NCBI RefSeq assembly: GCF_014204945.1
Contig: NZ_JACHMN010000002.1
Coordinates: 1,316,503-1,380,502, forward strand
Origin: Allocatelliglobosispora scoriae
Lineage (GTDB): Bacteria; Actinomycetota; Actinomycetes; Mycobacteriales; Micromonosporaceae
Direction of reading: 5' to 3'
Length of the DNA stretch: 64,000 nt
A program made the translations under genes and the position numbers. The notes below the pieces were generated by a model. That model ran no database searches, was not told the DNA's origin, and saw only the letters and a program-made list of their open reading frames with translations. Every line of letters starts with the position of its first letter. Positions within the stretch are counted from its first letter, which is position 1. Positions 1-9,356 of this stretch are shown piece after piece.

Positions 1-1
1 C

Positions 2-1432
2 ACGCTCACCAAGCCGGCGAACTCGATCGTCGTGCGCTACTCGATCCCCGACAACGCGGCGGGCACCGGCATCACCGCGCCGCTCGCCTTCTACGCCAAC
101 GGCACCAAGGTCCAGGACCTCTCGCTGAGCTCCACCTACAGCTGGGTCTACGGCGCCTACCCCTACAACAACGCGCCCTCGGGCGGCGAGGGGCACCGCT
201 TCTTCGACGACGTACGGGCCACCACGCCGAGCTACCCGGCGGGCACCGTCATCAAGCTGCAGAAGGACGCCTCGTCGACCGCCGCCTACTACACGATCGA
301 CCTGATCGAGACCGAGCAGGTCGCGGCGGCGCTCACGGCTCCGGCCGGGTACCTGTCGATCACGTCCTACGGCGCGGTCGCGGGCGACGCAGGGGACGAC
401 ACCAACGCGTTCAACAGCGCCATCTCGGCGGCTGCGGGCGGCAGCAAGGGCGTCTGGATCCCGAGCGGCACCTTCATCGTCAACGCGCGGATCAACCTCG
501 CCGGTGTCGCCGTCCGCGGTGCGGGCACCTGGTACAGCGTCGTCAAGGGCACCAACGGCAAGGGCGGGTTCTTCGCCACCGGCTCCAACACGACGCTCGC
601 CGATTTCACCTTCGCCGGTGACGTCCGCTACCGCGACGACAGCGCCTTCGACACCGCGATCGAGGGCAACTTCGGCACCGGCTCGCTCATCTTCAACGTG
701 TGGATGGAGCACGCCAAGGTCGGCATGTGGATCAGCTCCGGTACCAACGGCCTCTACGGCGTCGCCCTGCGCATCCGCAACACCTTCGCCGACGGCGTCA
801 ACCTCAACGACAACGTCGTCAACACCCGGATCGACCAGAGCGTGCTGCGCAACACCGGCGACGACGCCCTGGCGATGTGGTCGCACGCGGCGTCGGTGAC
901 GAACAGCGCGTTCACCTTCAACACCGCGGTGCTGCCGATGCTCGCCAACCCGGCGGCCATCTACGGCGGCAACGGCAACCGGATCGAGGACAACCTCTTC
1001 GCCGATGTCGTCTACGCCGGCTCCGGCATCGCGATCAGCACCTGGCACGAGTCGCAGCCCTTCGCCGGGACGACGCTGGTCTCCCGCAACACGGTGACCC
1101 GGGGCAGCGGTTACGAGCGCAACTGGGGCTCGTCGCTCGGCGCGCTGTGGGTCTACGCCGAGGCGCGGGACATCACCACTCCGGTGATCTTCTCGAACAT
1201 CGACGTCATCGACAGCACCTACCAGGGCATCCTGCTCAGCTATGCCCGCACGATCTCCAACCTGACCTTCGACCACGTCACCGTCAACGGCGCCGGGACA
1301 TACGGCATCGAGCTCAACGCGGCCGGCAGCGCCACCGTCAACTACGTCACCGTCACCGGCGCCGCCAGCGGCGGGCTGCTCAACAGCACCGGCTACACGC
1401 TGATCCGCGGTCCCGGCAACAGCGGCTTCTGA
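2..1432 (+). CDS. GH87-like alpha-1,3-glucanase (mycodextranase/mutanase), 5' end outside window
   Basis: The reading frame is open to the left edge, so the N-terminus (signal peptide, any binding modules) is missing; about 476 residues are visible. After a short beta-rich stretch the protein becomes a right-handed parallel beta-helix, shown by repeated Asn/Val/Ile ladder segments and an entry motif of the pectate-lyase superfamily type (SYGAVAGDAGDDTNAFNSA). The segment NTGDDALAMW at about bases 850-880 holds an Asp pair as expected for the catalytic aspartates of GH87 enzymes, which hydrolyse alpha-1,3-glucan in fungal walls and dental mutan. It is followed after a 33-bp gap by a GH13 alpha-glucosidase, suggesting joint alpha-glucan use. 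GH87 is my best family assignment; other beta-helix glycosidases are possible. Confidence 0.72.
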   Translation, partial: TLTKPANSIVVRYSIPDNAAGTGITAPLAFYANGTKVQDLSLSSTYSWVYGAYPYNNAPSGGEGHRFFDDVRATTPSYPAGTVIKLQKDASSTAAYYTIDLIETEQVAAALTAPAGYLSITSYGAVAGDAGDDTNAFNSAISAAAGGSKGVWIPSGTFIVNARINLAGVAVRGAGTWYSVVKGTNGKGGFFATGSNTTLADFTFAGDVRYRDDSAFDTAIEGNFGTGSLIFNVWMEHAKVGMWISSGTNGLYGVALRIRNTFADGVNLNDNVVNTRIDQSVLRNTGDDALAMWSHAASVTNSAFTFNTAVLPMLANPAAIYGGNGNRIEDNLFADVVYAGSGIAISTWHESQPFAGTTLVSRNTVTRGSGYERNWGSSLGALWVYAEARDITTPVIFSNIDVIDSTYQGILLSYARTISNLTFDHVTVNGAGTYGIELNAAGSATVNYVTVTGAASGGLLNSTGYTLIRGPGNSGF

Positions 1433-1465
1433 CCCCTCACTCCATCGATCAGAGAGCAGGTAACC

Positions 1466-3082
1466 GTGTCCGAGAACGTGACCCGCGACTGGTGGCGCAA
1501 CGCGGCCATCTACCAGGTCTACCCGCGTTCCTTCGCCGACGGCAACGGCGACGGGATCGGCGACCTCGCGGGCATCCGCGAACGGCTCGGTTACCTGCAC
1601 GACCTGGGCATCGACGCCATCTGGTTCAGCCCGTGGTACCCGTCGCCGATGGCCGACGCCGGGTACGACGTGGCCGACTACCGCGACATCGACCCGTCCT
1701 TCGGCACCCTCGCCGAGGCGGAGGCGCTGATCGCGGAGGCGCACGCGCTGGGCATCCGGCTCATCGTGGACATCGTGCCCAACCACTGCTCCAACGCGCA
1801 CGCCTGGTTCGTCGAGGCGCTCGCGTCACCGCCGGGATCACCGGCCCGGGACCGCTTCTGGTTCCGGGCCGGCCGGGGCGAGCACGGTGAGCTTCCCCCC
1901 AACGACTGGCGCGCCGACTTCGGCGGCGGCGCGTGGACCCGCCTGCCCGACGGGGAGTGGTACCTGCACCTGTTCTCCCCCGAGCAGCCCGACTTCCAGT
2001 GGGACAACGACGACGTACGGGCCGAGTTCCTCAGCATCCTGCGGTTCTGGTTCGACCGGGGCATCGACGGCATCCGGATCGACTCGGCGACGATGTGCGT
2101 CAAGGACCCGGCCCTGCCCGAGCTCGGCGGATCCGGACCCCACCCCTATGTGGACCACGACGGCGTACACGACGTCTATCGCTCGTGGCGCGCGGTGGCC
2201 GACAGCTACGACGTGCCGCGAGCACTGATCGGCGAGGTCTGGCTCGGGATCCCGGACCGGTTCGCGCGCTACCTGCGCCCCGACGAGATGCACGCCGCGT
2301 TCAACTTCGAGTTCCTCGCCGCGCCGCTGACGGCGAAGGCGCTGCGCGCCTGCATCGACGAGACGCTCGCGACCGCCGCGCTCGTCGGCGCGCCGAGCAC
2401 CTGGGTGCTCTCCAACCACGATGTCACCCGGCACGTCACCCGTTACGGCCGCAGCGAGACCGGGTTCGACCACGGCCTGCGCCGCGAGCGCCACCTCAGC
2501 CGCACCGACCGCGACCTCGGCACCCGCCGGGCGCGCGCGGCGGCCCTGCTCACCCTGGCCCTGCCCGGCGGCGTCTACGTCTACCAGGGCGAGGAGCTCG
2601 GCCTGCCCGAGGTCGAGGACCTGCCCGACGAGGCCCGCCAGGACCCCAAGTTCCGCCGCACCAACGGCGTCGACCCCGGCCGCGACGGCTGCCGGGTGCC
2701 GCTGCCCTGGTCCGGCACACAAGCTCCATTCGGGTTCAGTCCGACCGGCGCGGCGGATCCGTGGCTGCCGCAGCCGTCGGACTGGATCGAGCTGACGGTA
2801 GAGGCGCAGCTAGAGAACTCTGGCTCGATGCTGCGCCTCTACCGCTCGGCGCTGGCGATCCGCAGGGGGGAGCCAGGCCTGGGCGACGGCCCGATGGCCT
2901 GGCAGGACGCTCCCGAAAACGTCCTGCACTTCACCCGCCCGGGAGGCTTCGCCTGCGTGGTCAACCTCTCCGACGCCCCCGCCGCCCTCCCCCCTCACAC
3001 AGAGGTCCTCCTCACGAGCGCCCCCCTGACCGCCGGACGCCTGCCCGCCGACGCGGCGGCATGGCTCCGCACCGACCACTGA
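1466..3082 (+). CDS. GH13 alpha-glucosidase (oligo-alpha-glucosidase type)
   Basis: A 538-residue cytosolic enzyme without signal peptide. It opens with the typical WWRNAAIYQVYPRSF motif, and the three GH13 catalytic residues are visible: nucleophile D206 (GIRIDSA), acid/base E257 (IGEVW) and D319 (SNHD). The metal-binding DGNGDGIGDLAGI loop near residue 25 is typical of the oligo-1,6-glucosidase/alpha-glucosidase group, which splits short alpha-glucosides to glucose. Length fits the family. The GTG start at 1466 follows an AGAGAGCAGG ribosome site. It lies just behind the GH87 gene and could process its oligosaccharide products. Exact linkage preference cannot be read from sequence. Confidence 0.93.
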   Translation: MSENVTRDWWRNAAIYQVYPRSFADGNGDGIGDLAGIRERLGYLHDLGIDAIWFSPWYPSPMADAGYDVADYRDIDPSFGTLAEAEALIAEAHALGIRLIVDIVPNHCSNAHAWFVEALASPPGSPARDRFWFRAGRGEHGELPPNDWRADFGGGAWTRLPDGEWYLHLFSPEQPDFQWDNDDVRAEFLSILRFWFDRGIDGIRIDSATMCVKDPALPELGGSGPHPYVDHDGVHDVYRSWRAVADSYDVPRALIGEVWLGIPDRFARYLRPDEMHAAFNFEFLAAPLTAKALRACIDETLATAALVGAPSTWVLSNHDVTRHVTRYGRSETGFDHGLRRERHLSRTDRDLGTRRARAAALLTLALPGGVYVYQGEELGLPEVEDLPDEARQDPKFRRTNGVDPGRDGCRVPLPWSGTQAPFGFSPTGAADPWLPQPSDWIELTVEAQLENSGSMLRLYRSALAIRRGEPGLGDGPMAWQDAPENVLHFTRPGGFACVVNLSDAPAALPPHTEVLLTSAPLTAGRLPADAAAWLRTDH

Positions 3083-3089
3083 CAACTAT

Positions 3090-3163
3090 TTCGCGTTGAT
3101 CAAGGGAAGACTCGCCGCATATCGGACACCCCGGATGGTGAGTCTTCCCTTGATCAACGCGAA
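3090..3163. repeat. Stem-loop element, family B copy 1 (also bidirectional terminator)
   Basis: Perfect 24-bp inverted arms at 3090-3113 and 3140-3163 (beginning TTCGCGTTGATCAAGGG) enclose a 26-nt loop. It lies between the convergent GH13 and GH9 genes, and the GH9 stop codon at 3154 is inside the right arm. A second copy with the same arms but the loop in the opposite orientation lies at 24696-24765, so this is a dispersed element as well as a likely transcription terminator. Confidence 0.85.
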
Positions 3164-4836
3164 TTTTGGGTCGTTACGGCCAGGAGGAACCAGGCCGTGT
3201 GGGGGATCCACTGCTCGGCCCAGCGCCAGGCGTCGCCCTCGGGGGCGTCCGGCGGGAGGAACGCCATGTCCGCCTCGTCGGACCAGCCCGAGGTGATGCC
3301 GTTGACGATGCCGCCGGGGATGTTGGGGAAGTCGCAGGCGTAGTCGGCGTTGTTGCGGCCGCGGCCGTGGATCATCGAGACGTCGAACGGGTTGCGGCCG
3401 CAGACCCAGGCGAGCTGGTCGGCGGCGAACTCCTCGAATCGCCGCCGCTGCTCGGCCGGGATGCCGTCGACGGCCGAGCATGCGCTCGCGGCCGCCGACA
3501 GGGAGCAGATCGTGGCGTTCTCGCCCTGCCACCAGTAGCCGGTCTCGTTGGCGTGCGGGAAGAAGAACGCGTCCGCCGGTTCGCCGCCGAGCGGCTGCAC
3601 TCGCTGGCGCGGGTAGCCGAACGGGTTCGGAACGCCGTCGGTGCGAGCGGCGATGTCGGCCATCGCCAGCAGCGCCACGGATCGGGCTTCGGCCGCGGGC
3701 ACCGCATCCGGCAGCACCTCGGCGAAGCGCAGCAGGGCCAGGATCGGCAGGCCCGCCTCGGCGGCGTGGAAGAACGGCCGGCCCGCCGCATCGGCGGTGA
3801 ACCACCCCGGACCGGTCTCCGGGCGCACGTAGCGGTCGATGAGGGCGCGGGCTCGGCGTACCGCCGACGGTTGTGCTTCTGCGACGCCGGCCGCGACGAG
3901 CTCGACGGCCGCGAGCAGCGCGGCGTAATCGTCCACGATGGACTCGACGCCGTCGAAGAGGTAGTCGGTGTTGTGCTGCTCCAGGTGCCGGAAGGCGTCG
4001 ACGGCCGCCGCCAGGTAATCGGCCCGGGTGGTGTCGCCGTCGTCGTCGAGCCCGGCGGCGCGGGCCAGGGCCGCGATGGCGAGCCCGCCGCCCTGGCGGT
4101 ATCCGGCCTGGTAGCGCGACGTGCGCACGCACTCCGGCAGCGGCGCGGTGATCACCCGCTCGTCGAGCTGCTTCGTCAGCGCGTCGAAGATCCCGGTGTA
4201 GAAGTAGCCCTCCGGCGCCCGGAACCGGTGCAGGAAGTCCGCGCCCCACAGCGCCTCGTCGCGCAGCCGGATCCGCAGCGGCCGGGACAGCCCGGGCGCG
4301 TCGAGCGCCGCGATCATCGCCCAGACGCAGAGCGGGATCTGCTGCGGGCTCATCGTGCTGGTGTAGGTGAGGTGGCTGAGGAACTTGCTGGTGTCGCCGC
4401 TCGCGTCGAGCCAGCCGCCGCGCGCGTCCACGGTCCGGCCGGAGTCGTCGTCCCAGAGCGCGGCGTGCCGGTCCTTGCGGTCGATCTCGCCGCTGGAGCG
4501 CATCGCCTTGAAGTAGCTGAGCACGTCGGAGACGGTCTGCTGGACCAGTCGGTCGGCCGCGATCTCGAAGGGCGCCGAGTCGATCTCCTCGCCGTCGGCC
4601 TCGACGAGCCGCACCCGGTAGGTACCCGGCGCGAGCTGCGCGGGGAGCGGGATGCGGGCGAAGGGGCCGAGGTGCCAGCCGGGCACGGACTGCACCGGGC
4701 CGACGGCCAGCTCGACGGCCTCCCCGGATGGCGTCAGCAGGACGGCGGCACGCGGCGCGCGACCGTCGCGCGGGGCGGCGATGACGGCCCGGGCGGGGCC
4801 GAGGCCGTAGCCGAGGTGTGAGATGAGCAGGCGCAT
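3154..4836 (-). CDS. GH9 family glycosidase with N-terminal Ig-like domain
   Basis: A 560-residue protein. The first ~90 residues form an Ig-like CelD_N domain (ISHLGYG entry, beta-rich), followed by the (alpha/alpha)6 GH9 barrel. The catalytic-base region reads GGWLDASGDTSKF, the DASGD form of the family's usual DAGD, and the C-terminal CGRNPFDVS segment matches the GH9 LGxNP region. Family members cleave beta-1,4-linked glucans or chito-oligosaccharides. No signal peptide is visible, so an intracellular exo-acting role is likely. The frame continues upstream, but the ATG at 4836 is preferred: it starts the domain and has a GGGAGGACC ribosome site. The stop overlaps the stem-loop at 3090-3163. 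Confidence 0.85.
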   Translation of the reverse strand: MRLLISHLGYGLGPARAVIAAPRDGRAPRAAVLLTPSGEAVELAVGPVQSVPGWHLGPFARIPLPAQLAPGTYRVRLVEADGEEIDSAPFEIAADRLVQQTVSDVLSYFKAMRSSGEIDRKDRHAALWDDDSGRTVDARGGWLDASGDTSKFLSHLTYTSTMSPQQIPLCVWAMIAALDAPGLSRPLRIRLRDEALWGADFLHRFRAPEGYFYTGIFDALTKQLDERVITAPLPECVRTSRYQAGYRQGGGLAIAALARAAGLDDDGDTTRADYLAAAVDAFRHLEQHNTDYLFDGVESIVDDYAALLAAVELVAAGVAEAQPSAVRRARALIDRYVRPETGPGWFTADAAGRPFFHAAEAGLPILALLRFAEVLPDAVPAAEARSVALLAMADIAARTDGVPNPFGYPRQRVQPLGGEPADAFFFPHANETGYWWQGENATICSLSAAASACSAVDGIPAEQRRRFEEFAADQLAWVCGRNPFDVSMIHGRGRNNADYACDFPNIPGGIVNGITSGWSDEADMAFLPPDAPEGDAWRWAEQWIPHTAWFLLAVTTQNSR

Positions 4837-4941
4837 CGAGGTCCTCCCGCAGCCGGTTCGCTTCGCGGGCCATGATCCGCGGGACCGACCATATCCGCCC
4901 GGGGTCACGGGCCGCACGCACCTGCGGCCCGTGGGCGCCGA

Positions 4942-5463
4942 TCAGCAGTACGGCTGCACGTGGTCCGCGATGTCGGCGTTGTCACCGAGGTCGCTGATGG
5001 TCCGCTTCGAGACGCCGACCGCGAAGAGCGGGGTGTCACCGAGGTGCGGGGTCTTGCCGTGATTGATGAAGGTCACCGCTCCGGCCGACTTGTTGTAGTG
5101 GACGGAGCCGGCGACGTCGTTCCAGTAGGGGTAGAGGTCCCGCCACACGCACGTCGACAGCTCGGTCCGCGGGTAGCGGAAGTTGGTGCCGTCGTAGATG
5201 CAGAACAGGCCGCTGGGGCAGTTGGGCCCCGAGACATCGAGGCTGCTCCGGGCGACGGTCACGACGATCGCGCCGTTCTCGTAGCTGATGCGGCCCGGTC
5301 CGATCTGGACACCGCCGGGCTTGTCCCGCAGGTAGGCGTCGACCAGTTCCTGCATGTCGGCCCCCTCATCGGGGCGGGCCGCGACGGCTGCCGCGGGGGC
5401 GATCACGGCGAGGGTGGTGACTGCTGCGACGACGATGGTGACGATTCGGGCTCCTAGGTGCAC
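4942..5463 (-). CDS. Secreted peptidase-inhibitor I36-like protein
   Basis: About 173 residues with an N-terminal signal peptide (Arg, hydrophobic run IVTIVVAAVTTLAVIAP, Ala-rich cleavage region). The mature part contains CPSGLFCIYDGTNF and later aromatic/Gly-rich strands, the pattern of the inhibitor I36/beta-gamma-crystallin-like fold common in actinobacterial exoproteins; four cysteines may form two disulfides. The chosen GTG at 5463 has AGGAGG seven bases upstream; the frame continues to 5511 without a ribosome site. It is transcribed away from the ECF sigma gene at 5833, across a comparatively AT-rich gap. Inhibitory activity is inferred from the family only. Confidence 0.72.
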   Translation of the reverse strand: MHLGARIVTIVVAAVTTLAVIAPAAAVAARPDEGADMQELVDAYLRDKPGGVQIGPGRISYENGAIVVTVARSSLDVSGPNCPSGLFCIYDGTNFRYPRTELSTCVWRDLYPYWNDVAGSVHYNKSAGAVTFINHGKTPHLGDTPLFAVGVSKRTISDLGDNADIADHVQPYC

Positions 5464-5832
5464 GACTCCTCCTGACGACTGGCGCTGATGATGATCGTGG
5501 CAGCAACCCACTACTGTGGGTAGATCAATTGATCACTCTTCGTAGCCACGGCCTTCACGATACGAAGGGGCCAACATCGAGTCGCTACATAACAAAAAGA
5601 TGGCAGTGAATGAACTGTAACGTGGAAGTTCATTGCAACCCTTGTTCGACCAGCGATGATCACCCTCAGTGATCGAACGAGTGCGAAGACTGCCTGCGAG
5701 CTGGACTTCGTCGTGACTGGATCGTCGCCAGTTCCGGTAACCAAAACGCTCACGATTGACAAATACAGGGTGAGCGGGTGACCGCTCAACGGTCCGGTGC
5801 GGAGACCCCTCCGCCGCCTCTAGGAGTACCGG
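5464..5832. other. AT-richer divergent intergenic region
   Basis: About 370 bp between the divergent I36-like gene and the ECF sigma gene. Base composition is clearly less GC-rich than the surroundings, especially 5510-5620, as expected for promoters. I see no confident sigma-factor boxes, no stem-loop and no credible small gene. Confidence 0.4.
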
Positions 5833-6384
5833 TTGCCCAGCACAGAAGAACTCGATCATATCTTGGCGACATACGGTGACCGGCTGACTCGCGACTGCTT
5901 CCGCCTGTCCGTCGGAAACCAACTGGAAGCGGACGACCTCTTTCAAGACACCTGGGAAACCGCCTTGAAGCGGTTCGCCAAACTGAGAGAAGCCGACGAC
6001 CAGTATCGATGGCTCTACAGCACCGCGTTCAACTTCGTACGCCGGAGCTGGTACCGGCAACGCATACAGCGGCGGTACCTCGCCGTCAATTCCACGGAAC
6101 TGCCCGACCTTCCCGCCCCGGTCCAGCACGACGGGACCTTCGCCATCGACATCAATTCCTACCTGCGCCGGCTCAAACCGCACGACCGCGAGGTCCTGCT
6201 GCTGACCGTCTGGGAGGAGCTCACGGATGCCGAGATCGTGGAGAGGCTCGGCATCAAGGAGAACGCGGTCCGCACCCGACGGCACCGCGCGATGCGAAAG
6301 CTCAAGGACCTGCTCATGCGCGACGGGTACACCGAGTTCAGCCACTGCCTGGCATTCGACGAGACGGAGACGAGCAATGCGTAG
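5833..6384 (+). CDS. ECF-type RNA polymerase sigma factor
   Basis: 183 residues with sigma region 2 (residues ~10-75, including AEDDLFQDTWETA-like DNA-melting helix EADDLFQDTWETALKRF) and region 4 helix-turn-helix (residues ~115-165, REVLLLTVWEELTDAEIVERLG). No region 1 or 3, so a class IV (ECF) sigma. TTG start at 5833 follows CTAGGAGTACCGG. The next gene begins 8 bp inside it, so the two are translationally coupled; that gene encodes a single-pass membrane protein and is the expected partner. Target promoters are unknown, though autoregulation is usual. Confidence 0.9.
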   Translation: MPSTEELDHILATYGDRLTRDCFRLSVGNQLEADDLFQDTWETALKRFAKLREADDQYRWLYSTAFNFVRRSWYRQRIQRRYLAVNSTELPDLPAPVQHDGTFAIDINSYLRRLKPHDREVLLLTVWEELTDAEIVERLGIKENAVRTRRHRAMRKLKDLLMRDGYTEFSHCLAFDETETSNA

Positions 6385-7375
6385 GAGGAAGAGCCACATC
6401 ACCGATGAAGAGATCATGGGTATGGTCCGGGCTCAGCGGCCGCCGCAGCCCGCACGGGAGCGGTCCGAGATGCTGACCTCGCGAGCGATCGTCAGGTACG
6501 CCGAGACGCCGCGCCGCGAGCCCTTCCAGCTCCAGCTCCGCACCACCCTGAAGTGGGCGACCCGGACCGGCGCGGCCCTGGTCGTCGTCGGCCTGCTGCT
6601 GCCCTCGGCGAACGCGACCGCGAGCCCCGCCACTCCCGGACCGCTGTCGATCGACAACACCAGCACCACCCCGGCCGACGAATACCTCCTCGACCTGGCG
6701 AAACGGGTGGAGCAGCGATCGGAGCCGACGAGCACCGGCCCGTACACCTACACGCGGGTGCAGGTGTGGGGGCTGGAGACCGGGGACGAGCAGTCGGACG
6801 GGGTCAACGCCCGAGACCAGCGGCTCTGGTGGCGAACGGACCGGTCGGCGGTCTCCATCGACACCCCCCTGCCACCGCAGCCACCCGGCCGGCGGCGCGC
6901 CGAGTGGACCCAGGCGCTCCCCGAGAAGGCGGCGAACCCGGTCCTCAACCCGCCGGGCACCTTCTCGCCGCTGCTGGCGGGCCTGCCCGGCCGCACCAGG
7001 GAGACCATGCGCGAGCAGCTGGAGCGCGGCCAGCGCAACCTGCCTGCGGAGCAGATCGTGCGCCGGGCCGCGCAGCTGTGCGAGTACTACGTCCTGGACC
7101 CGGCGCAGCGGGCCGCGCAGTTGCGGATGCTCGCCGACACCCCCGGCCTGATCTTCCGCGGCAGAACCGACGACCGGGCCGGCCGGGCCGGAGCGGTCGT
7201 GAGCGTCGACAGCGACGGCGACCACCTACGCGACATCCTCGTCTTCGACGACGCGACCGGCGAGCTGCTCAGCCTGGAGCGGGTGACCCTCAAAGCCCGC
7301 GACGGCGTCCCGGCGAACACCGTGATCGCCTACTTCATCTTCCTCGAACACAGCCGCGTCGACCGGGCCGGCTGA
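6377..7375 (+). CDS. CU044_5270-family membrane protein, probable sigma partner
   Basis: 332 residues. The N-terminal ~50 residues are cytosolic and polar (ITDEEIMGMVRAQRPP), then one transmembrane segment (TRTGAALVVVGLLLPSANA, residues ~57-75), then an extracytoplasmic domain with the YTYTRVQVWGLETG motif seen in actinobacterial CU044_5270 proteins, which regularly follow ECF sigma genes. ATG at 6377 overlaps the sigma gene's end by 8 bp; longer in-frame starts would run inside the sigma gene and are rejected. Role as anti-sigma factor or surface sensor is inferred from topology and position; no canonical zinc anti-sigma HxxxCxxC motif is visible. Confidence 0.8.
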   Translation: MRRRKSHITDEEIMGMVRAQRPPQPARERSEMLTSRAIVRYAETPRREPFQLQLRTTLKWATRTGAALVVVGLLLPSANATASPATPGPLSIDNTSTTPADEYLLDLAKRVEQRSEPTSTGPYTYTRVQVWGLETGDEQSDGVNARDQRLWWRTDRSAVSIDTPLPPQPPGRRRAEWTQALPEKAANPVLNPPGTFSPLLAGLPGRTRETMREQLERGQRNLPAEQIVRRAAQLCEYYVLDPAQRAAQLRMLADTPGLIFRGRTDDRAGRAGAVVSVDSDGDHLRDILVFDDATGELLSLERVTLKARDGVPANTVIAYFIFLEHSRVDRAG

Positions 7376-7428
7376 CACCCCCTCCCACCCCGTCCTCCGG
7401 CGAACAGCCGGTCACCTTAGGAACCGAG

Positions 7429-8229
7429 ATGTCGAGTACCACCACCCAGCCGTCATCCACGCCCGTCCACCAGCGCCTCCGCCCCGTCCTGCTCGCTCTG
7501 CCGCCCGCCGCGATCCTCGCCTGCACCTTCGTCGCGGGGCGGACTCACGGCGGCGGCGCCGTGGCCTGGATCGCCGCAGCGGTCCTGCTGACCATCGCCT
7601 CGGCCTCGCTGACCTACTGGCTCGACCGGCGGGCCGTCGCGCACGCGATCACCGTCGGGCTGGCGCGCAGCATCGTCGCGAAGTCGGTCAACCGCTCGGC
7701 CGAACCGGTGATCGGCGCCCTGAACTCCGTCGCCGCCAGCACCTGCCCCGAGGAGTGCCACACCTCGGTGCAGGTGCTGGTCAGCCGGGTCGTCGACCAC
7801 TCGTACAACCAGTGCTGGCTGCCGGAGCCGACCTTCGCGGAGATCCGCTGCACCTACTACGAGCTGGTCGGGAAGGAGCAGCTCCGGCGGCGCCACTTCG
7901 GCGGCCGGGCCGATGTCCCCCGCCGCGACTTCAAGGCCGAGCGCAGCCTGCACGACCAGGAGGCGATCCGGCTCGCCCTCGACGAGCGGTCGCTGCTCGT
8001 GAACGACCTGCACACCGCGCCGCCGCCGCACTTCGAGGACAGCCTGGGCCGGCCCTACCGCTCCCTCGTCGCGGTGCCGGTGCGGGCGGGCGGCACCAGC
8101 TACGGGCTGCTCGTTCTCGACGCCGCAGCACCGGGCACCTTCGGACCGATCGACCTCGGACAGTTGCAGCTCATGGCGAACCTGCTCGGCGCCGGGCTCG
8201 CCCACGAGGAGCTCGTCTCGAAGACGTGA
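7429..8229 (+). CDS. Membrane-anchored GAF-domain protein
   Basis: 266 residues. Two adjacent transmembrane helices (residues ~18-36 and ~42-61) are followed by a GAF-like sensory domain (residues ~75-262) with the closing pattern SLVAVPVRAGGTSYGLLVLDAAAPGTF typical of GAF folds. No kinase, GGDEF or HTH output domain is attached. ATG at 7429 follows TTAGGAACCGAG. It is 53 bp behind the sigma/CU044_5270 pair on the same strand and may sense or relay a signal to it. Ligand unknown. Confidence 0.75.
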   Translation: MSSTTTQPSSTPVHQRLRPVLLALPPAAILACTFVAGRTHGGGAVAWIAAAVLLTIASASLTYWLDRRAVAHAITVGLARSIVAKSVNRSAEPVIGALNSVAASTCPEECHTSVQVLVSRVVDHSYNQCWLPEPTFAEIRCTYYELVGKEQLRRRHFGGRADVPRRDFKAERSLHDQEAIRLALDERSLLVNDLHTAPPPHFEDSLGRPYRSLVAVPVRAGGTSYGLLVLDAAAPGTFGPIDLGQLQLMANLLGAGLAHEELVSKT

Positions 8230-8262
8230 CGACCGGCGGCGGAGCCGGACTAGGCTTGATCG

Positions 8263-9291
8263 ATGCGCGCATTCGACGGTACGCGGGTGGTCGTCTTCGG
8301 TCTCGGCGGCACGATCGCGATGAAGTCGGCGGCGGGCGGTGGCGTCACACCCCTCGTCTCCGCCGCCGACCTCGTCGCCGGGGTGCCGGGGCTCGCCGAC
8401 ACCGGCGTCGCGGTGGAGGTGGTGGATTTCCTTCGCGTACCCAGCGCGTCGTTGAACTTCACGGACCTGGCCGAACTCGCGGCCGCGATCGACGCGGAGC
8501 TCGCCGCGGGCGCCACGGGCGTCGTCGTCACGCAGGGCACGGACACGATCGAGGAGTCCGCGTATCTGCTGGACCTGACCTATGCCGGGCCGCAGCCGAT
8601 CGTGGTCACGGGGGCGATGCGCAACCCCACGCTCGCCGGTCCCGACGGCCCCGCCAACCTCCTGGCCGCGATCCTCACGGCCGCGCACCCCGACGCGCGC
8701 GGCCTGGGCGTGCTCGTCGCGCTCCATGACGAGATCCACACCTCCCGACGGGTACGCAAGACGCACGCCACCTCGGCCGGGACCTTCGCCTCGCCCAACG
8801 GCGGACCGCTCGGCTACCTCGTCGAGGGCGTGCCCCGGCTGCTCAACCACCCCGGCCCCCGGCTCACCGTTCCGCGACCGCCGTCCGGGGCGAGCCCGCG
8901 GGTGGCGATCTACACCGCCACCCTCGGCGACGACGGCGCATTGATCCCGAAGCTCGGGGGCGAGGTGGACGGGCTCGTCGTCGCGGCGATGGGCGTCGGC
9001 CACGTCCCCGAGCAGCTCGTCGATCCCCTCGCGGAGCTCAACGCCCGGATCCCGGTCGTCCTCGCCACCCGGACCGGTGCGGGTTCGACGCTCACGGGTA
9101 CCTATGGCTTCCCCGGCTCCGAGCGCGACCTGATCGAGCGCAGCCTCATCCCCGCCGGGTGGCTGGATCCGCTGAAGGCGCGGCTGCTGCTGCGGACCCT
9201 GCTCGGGTCGGGCACCGGCCGGGCCGAGATCGCGGCGGCCTTCGCCGTGGCGGGCGGCCGCCTCCCGCACACCCGCTGGCCGTGGGCCTGA
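8263..9291 (+). CDS. L-asparaginase (bacterial type)
   Basis: 342 residues, cytosolic. Both active-site blocks of the asparaginase/glutaminase fold are present: GLGGTIAM near residues 13-20 with the nucleophilic Thr, and VVTQGTDTIEESAY near residues 86-99 with the second Thr-Asp pair; DEIHTSRRVRKTHAT carries the catalytic Lys. It hydrolyses L-asparagine to aspartate and ammonia. Family length is normal. It starts 33 bp after the GAF gene and precedes a LacI regulator; no operon function is obvious. Confidence 0.92.
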   Translation: MRAFDGTRVVVFGLGGTIAMKSAAGGGVTPLVSAADLVAGVPGLADTGVAVEVVDFLRVPSASLNFTDLAELAAAIDAELAAGATGVVVTQGTDTIEESAYLLDLTYAGPQPIVVTGAMRNPTLAGPDGPANLLAAILTAAHPDARGLGVLVALHDEIHTSRRVRKTHATSAGTFASPNGGPLGYLVEGVPRLLNHPGPRLTVPRPPSGASPRVAIYTATLGDDGALIPKLGGEVDGLVVAAMGVGHVPEQLVDPLAELNARIPVVLATRTGAGSTLTGTYGFPGSERDLIERSLIPAGWLDPLKARLLLRTLLGSGTGRAEIAAAFAVAGGRLPHTRWPWA

Positions 9292-9356
9292 CCGGCGTTC
9301 GGCGGCGATCGATGGAGCGTGGAGGCCGCGCATGATCATCCTCTACACTTGCCGCC

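Noticed and set aside
3166-4821. Long plus-strand frame opposite the GH9 gene, and similar long frames opposite other genes
   Set aside because: Arg/Gly/Ala-rich shadow frames caused by high third-position GC; no domains and no ribosome sites.
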